Of a stretch of 6,176 nt of DNA, positions 1 through 5,442 are shown piece by piece. The DNA is from an uncultured Eubacteriales bacterium (lineage in GTDB: Bacteria > Bacillota_A > Clostridia > Christensenellales > Aristaeellaceae), in NCBI GenBank assembly GCA_902795555.1, contig CADBLV010000221.1, positions 1 to 6,176 on the forward strand. Reading direction: 5' to 3'. Each line of letters starts with the position of its first letter. The first letter of the stretch is position 1. Below the pieces are notes generated by a model that worked only from the letters and a program-made list of their open reading frames with translations, was not told the DNA's origin and did no database searches. The position numbers and the translations under genes are program-made.

Positions 1-1392
1 CTGATCACCCGGATGACCAGCGACATGAACCAGGTGCAAACCGGTCTGAACCTGACCCTGCGTCTTCTGCTCCGCTCCCCCTTTGTGGTGTTCGGCGCGA
101 TGATCATGGCCTTCACCATTGATGTGCAAGCCGCCCTGTGGTTCGCCGTCGCCATCCCCGTTCTGTCCCTGGTGGTCTTCGGCATCATGCTGGTCAGCAT
201 TCCTTTGTATCGAAAGGTGCAGGCCCGCCTGGACAGTGTTTTGGGAATCACCCGGGAAAACCTCACCGGCGTCCGGGTTCTGCGGGCATTCCGTCGGGAG
301 GAAAACGAGATTGAAGCCTTCGGCGAAAAAAACGAACAGCTCACAGCCCTGCAAAAATATGTGGGCCGGATCAGCGCCCTCATGAATCCCGTCACCTATG
401 TGCTGATCAATCTGGCCATCATTCTCCTGGTCAACACTGGCGCCCTCCGCGTGGAAGCGGGGCTCATCACGCAGGGCGCCGTCGTGGCCCTGTATAATTA
501 TATGAGCCAGATTCTGGTCGAGCTCATCAAGCTGGCAAATCTCATCATCAATATCACCAAGTCCATCGCCTGCGGGAAGCGGATTCAGAGTGTGCTGGAC
601 ACGGAAGCCGGCGAGCCCGCTGTGTCGGACGTTCCGGAAGGTGACGCCGCCGTCCGTGTAGAGTTCCGCCATGTTTCCCTGCAATACAGCGAGGGCGCCG
701 ATGCGTCCCTCACGGATATTTCCTTCTCCGCCCTCCCCGGAGAGACGATCGGCATCATCGGAGGGACCGCCAGCGGAAAATCTTCCCTCGTGCATCTGAT
801 CCCCCGTTTCTATGATGCCACGGAAGGTCAGGTGTTCGTGGATGGCAGAGATGTCCGCGCCTGGGATCCCGCCCTGCTGCGAAGTCATGTGGGCATTGTC
901 CCCCAGAAAGCCGTGCTGTTCCGGGGCTCCATCCGCGACAATCTGCGCTGGGGACGTGAGGATGCCTCGGATGAGGAACTGATCCGGGCCGCCGAAGCTG
1001 CCCAGGCCCTGGATGTCCTGGAGGCCAAGGGCGGGCTGGACGGAGAGATTGAGCAGGGCGGCCGCAACCTTTCAGGAGGCCAGCGTCAGCGGCTCACCAT
1101 CGCCCGGGCGCTCGTCCGGCAGCCGGAGATTCTGATCCTGGACGACAGCGCGTCCGCGCTGGATTTCGCCACGGACGCGGCTCTTCGCGCCTCCCTGCGC
1201 CGTCTGGAGGGATCCCCCACGGTATTCATCGTCAGCCAGCGCACCTCCTCCATCCAGCAGGCCGACCGGATCATCGTCCTGGATGACGGAAAAATGGTCG
1301 GCCTCGGCCGTCATGAGGAGCTCCTGCGTTCCTGCCCGGTCTATCAGGAAATCTACGATTCCCAGTTCCGGAAGGAGGCGGCGAAGGCATGA
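1..1392 (+). CDS. ABC exporter half-transporter, degenerate-site subunit (5' partial)
   Basis: Membrane half of a type IV (B-family) ABC exporter, a fused TMD-NBD chain. The reading frame is open from base 1 (Leu-Ile-Thr-Arg-Met-Thr-Ser-Asp, the conserved coupling region after TM2), so roughly the first 110 residues lie outside the window; the ATG at 13 is internal. Counting from base 1, hydrophobic TM3-TM6 span about residues 20-190 and the ATPase about 215-460. Seen in the NBD: Walker A GGTASGKS (254-261), Q-loop VPQ, signature LSGGQ (357-361), Walker B ending LILDD with Asp at the catalytic Glu position (382), and Gln in place of the switch His (413). These two changes are typical of the degenerate partner in heterodimeric exporters such as BmrC, LmrC and TM287. 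The stop overlaps the next gene's ATG, so the two are co-translated. Substrate cannot be read from sequence; multidrug or lipid-like export is the usual family role. Confidence 0.95.
   Translation: MITRMTSDMNQVQTGLNLTLRLLLRSPFVVFGAMIMAFTIDVQAALWFAVAIPVLSLVVFGIMLVSIPLYRKVQARLDSVLGITRENLTGVRVLRAFRREENEIEAFGEKNEQLTALQKYVGRISALMNPVTYVLINLAIILLVNTGALRVEAGLITQGAVVALYNYMSQILVELIKLANLIINITKSIACGKRIQSVLDTEAGEPAVSDVPEGDAAVRVEFRHVSLQYSEGADASLTDISFSALPGETIGIIGGTASGKSSLVHLIPRFYDATEGQVFVDGRDVRAWDPALLRSHVGIVPQKAVLFRGSIRDNLRWGREDASDEELIRAAEAAQALDVLEAKGGLDGEIEQGGRNLSGGQRQRLTIARALVRQPEILILDDSASALDFATDAALRASLRRLEGSPTVFIVSQRTSSIQQADRIIVLDDGKMVGLGRHEELLRSCPVYQEIYDSQFRKEAAKA
1372..1378 (+). promoter_or_regulatory. 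Ribosome binding site of the second exporter subunit, inside the first gene
   Basis: AAGGAGG lies within the last codons of the upstream gene, 10 bases before the ATG at 1389. With the 4-base ATGA overlap (1389-1392) it fixes the start of the second subunit and suggests translational coupling, which would give equal amounts of both halves. Confidence 0.8.
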
Positions 1393-3164
1393 GCGCTGAA
1401 AAGAAAAAACAAACTGCCGACCGCGGAACCGTCCGGGCCGTGCTTCGCTGTCTGAAACCCTATCAGGCGCTGGTGCTGTTGTCCATTCTCCTGTCTGCCG
1501 TCACCGTCGCCCTGACGCTCTATGTGCCCGTGCTCATCGGGCGTGCCATCGACCGCATCGTCGGCCCCGGTCAGGTGGATTTTGCCACCGTCGCCGCTCT
1601 CCTGATCCGAATCGGAATCATCGTCGCCGTCACTGCTGTCATCCAGTGGCTGGTCAACTCCATCAACAACCGGATCACCTATCAGGTTGTCCGGGATGTG
1701 CGCGATCAGGCCTTCCGCCGCCTGCAGGTCCTGCCCCTCAGCTATCTGGATGTCCATCCCACCGGAGAAATCGTCAGCCAGATCATTTCCGATGTGGATC
1801 AGTTTGCCGACGGGCTCCTGCTTGGCTTCTCTCAGCTGTTCACCGGCGCGGTAACCATCCTGGGCACCCTGGGATTCATGATCTCCATCCGTCCCGGCAT
1901 CGCCGCGGTGGTGGTGCTGTTGACACCGCTCAGCTTTCTGGTGGCCCGATTTATCGCTTCCCATACCTACAGTTTTTTCAAGCAGCAAAGCGAAACCCGG
2001 GGACAGCAAACCGCCTTCATTGATGAAATGCTCGGAAACCAGAAGGTGGTCAAGGCCTTCGGTCAGGAAGACCGGGTCGTGGAGCGCTTTGACGAAATCA
2101 ATGAGCGTCTTGAAAAATGCTCCCTGAAAGCGATCTTCTATTCCTCCCTCACCAATCCCTGCACCCGCTTTGTCAACAACGTGGTCTATGCCTGCGTCGC
2201 GCTCACCGGAGCCCTGGTCTGCATCTCCACGGCCGGAAGCGCCGCCCCTTTCACGGTGGGTAGCCTTTCCGCCCTCCTATCCTATGCCAATCAGTATACC
2301 AAACCCTTTAATGAAATCAGCGGCGTCATCACCGAGCTGCAAAACGCCCTGGCCTGCGCCTCCCGGGTGTTCAAGCTCATCGCCGAGCCCGCCGAAATCC
2401 CGGATGCTCCGGAAGCCCGGGTGCTCGCTGATCCGAAGGGCGAAGTTGTCCTGCGGGATGTTCATTTCTCCTATACTCCGGATCGTCCGCTGATTCAGGA
2501 TCTGAATGTCGCGGTGCGCCCGGGCATGCATGTCGCCATCGTCGGTCCGACAGGATGTGCAAAAACGACCCTGATCAACCTGCTCATGCGCTTCTATGAC
2601 GTGGACAGCGGAAGCATCTCCGTGGAGGGAACAGACATCCGCGATATCACCCGCCAGAGTCTCCGGTCCACATACGGCATGGTTTTGCAGGAAACCTGGC
2701 TCAAATCCGGAACCATCCGGGAAAATCTGATCCTCGGAAAGCCGGACGCCACCGATGAGGAGATCGTCGCCGCCTGCAAGGCTGCCCATGCCCACAGTTT
2801 CATCCGGCGCCTGCCTCAGCAATATGATACCGTCATCGGAGAGGACGGCGGCCAGCTCTCTCAGGGCCAGAAGCAGCTCCTCTGTATCGCGCGCATCATG
2901 CTGTGCCTCCCGCCCATGCTGATTCTTGATGAGGCAACCTCCTCCATCGACACCCGCACGGAAATTCGGATCCAAAAGGCCTTTGCCACCCTGATGCAGG
3001 GGCGAACCACCTTCATCGTGGCCCACCGCCTCAGCACCATCCGGGAATCGGATCTCATCCTGGTCATGAAGAGCGGAAAGATCGTAGAGCAGGGCAACCA
3101 CGAAGAACTGCTGGCCCGGGGCGGCTTCTACGCCTCCCTGTACAACAGCCAGTTCGCCTCGTAG
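1389..3164 (+). CDS. ABC exporter half-transporter, catalytic subunit of the heterodimer
   Basis: Complete 591-residue TMD-NBD half-transporter, normal length for the family (BmrD, LmrD, TM288 type). Hydrophobic segments lie near residues 26-52, 68-92, 138-190 (two) and 247-310 (two), with the coupling region HPTGEIVSQIISDVDQ after TM2. NBD: A-loop Tyr in FSYTPD (~372), Walker A GPTGCAKT (386-393), Q-loop VLQE, signature LSQGQ (490-494), Walker B LILDE with catalytic Glu 515, D-loop SSID and switch His 546. The LSQGQ signature with intact Glu and His is the usual pattern of the consensus-site partner. Odd point: the Gly just before the Walker A lysine is Ala (codon GCA at 2559). The gene follows its partner with a 4-base overlap. 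No terminator is visible after the stop, so some read-through towards uxuA is possible. Product class is secure; substrate is unknown. Confidence 0.96.
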   Translation: MSAEKKKQTADRGTVRAVLRCLKPYQALVLLSILLSAVTVALTLYVPVLIGRAIDRIVGPGQVDFATVAALLIRIGIIVAVTAVIQWLVNSINNRITYQVVRDVRDQAFRRLQVLPLSYLDVHPTGEIVSQIISDVDQFADGLLLGFSQLFTGAVTILGTLGFMISIRPGIAAVVVLLTPLSFLVARFIASHTYSFFKQQSETRGQQTAFIDEMLGNQKVVKAFGQEDRVVERFDEINERLEKCSLKAIFYSSLTNPCTRFVNNVVYACVALTGALVCISTAGSAAPFTVGSLSALLSYANQYTKPFNEISGVITELQNALACASRVFKLIAEPAEIPDAPEARVLADPKGEVVLRDVHFSYTPDRPLIQDLNVAVRPGMHVAIVGPTGCAKTTLINLLMRFYDVDSGSISVEGTDIRDITRQSLRSTYGMVLQETWLKSGTIRENLILGKPDATDEEIVAACKAAHAHSFIRRLPQQYDTVIGEDGGQLSQGQKQLLCIARIMLCLPPMLILDEATSSIDTRTEIRIQKAFATLMQGRTTFIVAHRLSTIRESDLILVMKSGKIVEQGNHEELLARGGFYASLYNSQFAS

Positions 3165-3168
3165 GCAA

Positions 3169-3203
3169 GCGGTTCCGTTCATGCTCCGGGCGGTTCCGCT
3201 CAT
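3169..3203 (+). repeat. Short tandem duplication just after the exporter operon
   Basis: GCGGTTCCGTTCAT (3169-3182) recurs as GCGGTTCCGCTCAT (3190-3203): 13 of 14 bases match with a 21-base period, starting 5 bases past the stop codon. There is no inverted partner, so it does not form a terminator. Function unknown; it may be a slippage remnant. Confidence 0.6.
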
Positions 3204-3268
3204 TCCCGATAGCCATGGTCTTTTGATGATTTGCTTTCGATGATTTTCCGTTTTCCTTCAATTTCCTG

Positions 3269-3297
3269 TTGCGAAAGAAGCGTTTTCAGGATAAACT
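3269..3297 (+). promoter_or_regulatory. Candidate sigma-A-type promoter of uxuA
   Basis: TTGCGA (3269-3274), a 17-base spacer and TAAACT (3292-3297) give 4 of 6 consensus matches in each box at ideal spacing. It lies 43 bases upstream of the uxuA start, in the AT-richer part of the gap. It is the best candidate I find here, but it is moderate and could be chance. Confidence 0.4.
3274..3288 (+). promoter_or_regulatory. cre-like catabolite repression site (candidate)
   Basis: AAAGAAGCGTTTTCA fits the degenerate cre consensus WTGNAANCGNWNNCW except at its second and third positions. It sits in the spacer of the candidate uxuA promoter, where a bound CcpA would block transcription. Hexuronate genes in Firmicutes are often under CcpA control, which makes the reading plausible. 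It is an inference from an imperfect match. Confidence 0.3.
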
Positions 3298-3324
3298 GTA
3301 GAAAAGGATTCCCAATCAAAATAT

Positions 3325-3331
3325 AGGAGGG
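3325..3331 (+). promoter_or_regulatory. Ribosome binding site of uxuA
   Basis: AGGAGGG ends 9 bases before the ATG at 3341. It is a near-perfect anti-16S match at good spacing and fixes the uxuA start. Confidence 0.9.
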
Positions 3332-3340
3332 CATATCCCC

Positions 3341-4408
3341 ATGAAAATGACATTTCGTTGGTACGGCAGCCAGATCGACCCCATCCCCCTGAAGTACGTG
3401 AAGCAGATCCCCGGCATGACCGGTCTGATGGGGCTGTTGGACAAGCCCGCCGGCGTTGACTGGCCGGAGGAGGAATTGGCCGCCCTGAAAAAGGAAGTAA
3501 ACGACGCCGGTCTGGAGATTGAGGTCATCGAATCCGTCAATGTCCACGAAGATATCAAGCTGGGTCTCCCCTCCCGGGAGGAATATATCGCCAATTATAT
3601 TTCGACCGTCCGGATGCTGGCCCGTCAGGGTGTGAAAGTGATCATCTACAATTTCATGCCCGTCTTTGACTGGCTGCGGACGGATCTGGCCCGGGTTATT
3701 CCTGAAGACGGCAGCAACAGCCTCTATTTTGACGAAAAGGATCTGGGCGAAATGGGCCCCCTGGAAATCGTGAAGAAAACCGCGGAAGGCAGCAAGGGCT
3801 TCACCCTCCCCGGCTGGGAGCCGGAGCGCCTGGCTCTGCTGGAAACGACGCTGAAGCAATATGAAAACATCGGTCCGGACGACCTCCGGAAAAACTTCAA
3901 GTATTTCCTCGATGCTGTCATCCCGGTTTGCGAAGAAGTCGGCGTCCGCATGGCCTGCCATCCGGATGATCCCGCCTGGCCCATCTTCGGCCTGCCCCGC
4001 ATCACCCACAGCCAGGAGGATTTCGACAAGATGGTGGCGCTTCACGACAGCCCTGCCAACACCCTCTGCCTGTGCACCGGCTCCCTGGGCAGCAATCCGG
4101 ATAATGACATTCCTGCCATCATCCGGCACTTCGGCGCCATGAACCGCATCGGCGCCATGCATGTCCGCAACGTAAAGTATCTTGGGCCGCATCATTTCCG
4201 GGAAGCGGCGCACCTCTCTTCCACCGGCGACCTGGATCTGTACGAGATCATGAAAGCGATTCATGAAACCTGTCCCGACACTTACATCCGTCCGGATCAT
4301 GGCCGCATGATCTGGGACGAGCAGGGACGTCCCGGCTACGGCCTCTATGACCGCGCCCTGGGCGCCGCCTATATCAACGGCCTCTGGGAAGCCCTGGAAA
4401 AGGCCTGA
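3341..4408 (+). CDS. uxuA: Mannonate dehydratase (EC 4.2.1.8)
   Basis: Cytosolic enzyme that dehydrates D-mannonate to 2-keto-3-deoxy-D-gluconate in the glucuronate branch of hexuronate catabolism; a TIM-barrel, metal-dependent (Mn/Fe) family. The 355-residue product has the shorter Firmicutes length (E. coli UxuA is about 394). Recognised blocks: N-terminal [29 protein letters not shown] near 108-121, [15 protein letters not shown] from His 207, [12 protein letters not shown] from Cys 245, MHVRN with His 274, and RPDHGRM with Asp 319-His 320. From memory of the Streptococcus suis structure, His 207, Cys 245, His 274 and Asp 319 correspond to the metal ligands and His 320 to a catalytic residue, so the active site looks intact. 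The gene appears monocistronic, with its own ribosome binding site and a strong terminator. The usual partners (uxuB, uxaC, kdgK/kdgA, a GntR regulator) are not in the window. Confidence 0.97.
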   Translation: MKMTFRWYGSQIDPIPLKYVKQIPGMTGLMGLLDKPAGVDWPEEELAALKKEVNDAGLEIEVIESVNVHEDIKLGLPSREEYIANYISTVRMLARQGVKVIIYNFMPVFDWLRTDLARVIPEDGSNSLYFDEKDLGEMGPLEIVKKTAEGSKGFTLPGWEPERLALLETTLKQYENIGPDDLRKNFKYFLDAVIPVCEEVGVRMACHPDDPAWPIFGLPRITHSQEDFDKMVALHDSPANTLCLCTGSLGSNPDNDIPAIIRHFGAMNRIGAMHVRNVKYLGPHHFREAAHLSSTGDLDLYEIMKAIHETCPDTYIRPDHGRMIWDEQGRPGYGLYDRALGAAYINGLWEALEKA

Positions 4409-4422
4409 TCCCCCAAAGGCTG

Positions 4423-4458
4423 AAGGGTCTTCCGCCATCCCGGCGGAAGACCCTTTTT
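4423..4458 (+). terminator. Rho-independent terminator of uxuA
   Basis: Perfect 14-bp stem (arms 4423-4436 and 4442-4455) with a 5-base loop, running directly into TTTTT (4454-4458) and then GATTTT, 14 bases after the uxuA stop. On the opposite strand the hairpin is followed by CAGCCTTT rather than a clean T-tract, so it should act weakly, if at all, for the convergent gene. Confidence 0.95.
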
Positions 4459-4462
4459 GATT

Positions 4463-4480
4463 TTCCGCAATGCAGCGGAA
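4463..4480. repeat. Small inverted repeat between convergent genes
   Basis: TTCCGC (4463-4468) and GCGGAA (4475-4480) form a 6-bp stem with a 6-base loop in the gap between uxuA and the XRE gene. Neither strand has a T-tract after it, so it is not a standard terminator. It might protect the 3' end of the minus-strand transcript, but that is speculative. No cleaner terminator for the minus-strand gene is visible in the 88-bp gap. Confidence 0.4.
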
Positions 4481-4496
4481 CATTCTCTTCAGGTGT

Positions 4497-5255
4497 TTAC
4501 TTGCCTCCCAGCAGGCCTCCCAGCAGGTTCCCCAGCACGTCGCCGATAGCATCTGCAGGATTCCCGGCTGAAGAGGCGGACGAGGATCCGCTCACCCCAT
4601 TGGTTACGGACAGGATCTTGTCCACCGTGTCCCCGTATTCCCCGTTCAGCAGCTTCAGAGCTGCCTTCTTCCGGTCGGAGGAGGCGCTTCGATAGGCTTC
4701 AATCAGCTTTTTTTCCGCCGCGGTCACCTTCATGCTGGTGTTGGCGTTGGCCGGAACCTTCGGAGCCGCCGTCTTCTTCGCCGCAGCCGTCTTCGCAGCA
4801 GTGGCTTTCGCCGCAGGCTTCGCGGCCGTCGTTTTCGCGGCGGCGGTTTTCGCTGCAGGCTTCGCGGCCGTCGTTTTCGCGGCGGTGGCTTTCGCCGCAG
4901 GCTTCGCGGCCGTCGTTTTCGCGGCGGCGGTTTTCGCTGCAGGCTTCGCGGCGGTGGCCTTTGCCGCCGTGGCCTTCGCCGCGGCAGGTTTCGCAGCGGT
5001 GGTCTTTGCCGCCGCCTTCTTCGCGGCTGCCGCGCTCAGATTCTTCGGCGCGTTCACCAGCGAGGTCTGGGTCACCCCGCAGGCCACCGCAATTTTCTTC
5101 AGCTGAGCTGCCGTCAGGTCCGCCTCGCCCCGCTCACACTTGCTGATGTCCGCTGCCGTCAGCTTCTCTCCCGCCGTCTTCGCCAGCTTCTCCTGGGTCA
5201 GGCCCGCCGCTGTCCGGGCTTCCTTCACCAGCTCCCCTACCTTCTTCGCCGCCAT
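4497..5255 (-). CDS. XRE-family HTH protein with histone H1-like Lys/Ala-rich repeat linker
   Basis: 252-residue protein in three parts. Residues about 5-70 are an XRE/Cro-type helix-turn-helix (GLTQEKLAKTAGEKLTAADISKCERGEADLT, then QLKKIAVACGVTQTSLV). Residues about 74-168 are almost only Lys, Ala, Thr and Pro, built on 14-residue units such as TTAAKPAAKATAAK, resembling histone H1 or HU-type basic tails. Residues about 177-205 form a charged, probably helical segment (VTAAEKKLIEAYRSASSDRKKAALKLLNG), followed by a Ser/Gly-rich stretch and the end ADAIGDVLGNLLGGLLGGK. The ATG at 5255 is chosen because GGAGGG (5264-5269) sits 8 bases upstream; a longer in-frame start at 5372 would place the TATAAT promoter inside the coding region. 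Inferred role: DNA-binding regulator or nucleoid-associated protein that adds unspecific backbone binding through its basic linker. There is no signal peptide. The target is unknown, and no named family is recognised beyond XRE. Confidence 0.88.
   Translation of the reverse strand: MAAKKVGELVKEARTAAGLTQEKLAKTAGEKLTAADISKCERGEADLTAAQLKKIAVACGVTQTSLVNAPKNLSAAAAKKAAAKTTAAKPAAAKATAAKATAAKPAAKTAAAKTTAAKPAAKATAAKTTAAKPAAKTAAAKTTAAKPAAKATAAKTAAAKKTAAPKVPANANTSMKVTAAEKKLIEAYRSASSDRKKAALKLLNGEYGDTVDKILSVTNGVSGSSSASSAGNPADAIGDVLGNLLGGLLGGK
4750..5030 (-). repeat. In-frame tandem repeats coding the Lys/Ala linker
   Basis: Low-complexity stretch encoding the basic linker. A 68-base segment at 4801-4868 is repeated exactly at 4885-4952, an 84-base period made of two related 42-base (14-codon) halves. 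Both periods are multiples of three, so copy-number change keeps the frame. More diverged copies flank this core on both sides. Confidence 0.9.
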
Positions 5256-5263
5256 CTTTCCTT

Positions 5264-5269
5264 CCCTCC
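5264..5269 (-). promoter_or_regulatory. Ribosome binding site of the XRE/H1-like gene
   Basis: GGAGGG on the minus strand, 8 bases before the ATG at 5255. It decides the start against the longer upstream in-frame start. Confidence 0.85.
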
Positions 5270-5313
5270 ACGATTTTTTTCTTCCGCTGCTTCCGCGGTT
5301 TTTTTCTTTTTGA

Positions 5314-5325
5314 TCATTATAATGA
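5314..5325. promoter_or_regulatory. Palindrome over the -10 box, possible operator
   Basis: TCATTATAATGA is a perfect 12-bp palindrome containing the -10 box. A dimeric HTH protein bound here would block the promoter, and autoregulation by the downstream XRE protein is the simplest idea. Operator function is inferred; AT-rich -10 boxes can be palindromic by chance. Confidence 0.4.
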
Positions 5326-5344
5326 AAAACCGTTTTCTGCACAA
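5316..5344 (-). promoter_or_regulatory. Promoter of the XRE/H1-like gene
   Basis: Minus strand: TTGTGC (5344-5339), 17 bases, then a perfect TATAAT (5321-5316). Transcription should begin near 5309, giving a leader of about 50 bases before the ATG at 5255. The -35 is weak (3 of 6), but the perfect -10 and ideal spacing make this a convincing promoter. Confidence 0.75.
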
Positions 5345-5350
5345 CCGTTT
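5328..5350. repeat. Direct repeat pair AACCGTTT at the -35 region
   Basis: AACCGTTT occurs at 5328-5335 and 5343-5350, offset by 15 bases. The first copy lies in the promoter spacer and the second overlaps the -35 of the XRE/H1-like gene. Repeats so placed can be regulator half-sites; the protein that would bind them is unknown. Confidence 0.45.
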
Positions 5351-5390
5351 CTTTATCCGGAAAAGCTTTCATCTCCGGTTACCCCCGCCC

Positions 5391-5420
5391 GAAAAAAAAG
5401 AAGCCCTTTTCAGGCTCCTT
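5391..5420 (-). terminator. Rho-independent terminator of the metal permease gene
   Basis: Minus strand: AAGGAGCC (5420-5413), a 7-base loop and GGCTTCTT (5405-5398) form an 8-bp stem with one G-U pair. The T-tract (5399-5392) starts in the 3' arm. It lies 23 bases after the stop of the permease gene and separates it from the XRE/H1-like promoter downstream. Confidence 0.8.
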
Positions 5421-5442
5421 CCGGATCGCTCTTCCTTCGGTC

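Noticed and set aside
1353..2009. 218-codon minus-strand frame with His/Asp/Gly-rich product
   Set aside because: Antisense to the conserved exporter membrane domain; composition is what the reverse complement of hydrophobic codons gives.
3156..3166. Small hairpin at the exporter stop codon as a terminator
   Set aside because: Only a 4-bp stem with a 3-base loop and no T-tract.
2277..3203. 308-codon open frame on the minus strand across the second exporter gene
   Set aside because: Antisense shadow of a well-conserved ATPase domain; low-complexity Gly/Asp-rich translation with no family resemblance.
3200..4552. 450-codon open frame on the minus strand across uxuA
   Set aside because: It is antisense to a clear, complete UxuA. 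The translation has no recognisable family and no good ribosome binding site was noted; it is a shadow of GC-rich codon use.
4750..5030. Repeat array considered as a CRISPR or other non-coding array
   Set aside because: Repeats are contiguous with no unique spacers, have periods that are multiples of three, and encode a continuous Lys/Ala/Thr/Pro linker.
4732..5106. Plus-strand frame encoding a 124-residue Phe/Ala/Val-rich hydrophobic protein that looks like a membrane peptide
   Set aside because: It is the reverse complement of the Lys/Ala repeat linker (AAG/GCG codons read backwards give Phe/Ala/Val). It has no convincing ribosome binding site and the opposite-strand HTH gene explains the region.
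5295..5323. Plus-strand TATAAT (5318-5323) as a divergent promoter
   Set aside because: It arises from the palindrome. The hexamer 17 bases upstream does not resemble TTGACA, and the plus strand downstream runs antisense into the permease gene.
5256..5372. Upstream in-frame extension of the XRE gene starting at 5372
   Set aside because: It would include the TATAAT promoter and the GGAGGG site within the coding sequence. The extra 39 residues look like translated non-coding DNA, and XRE proteins normally start right before the HTH.
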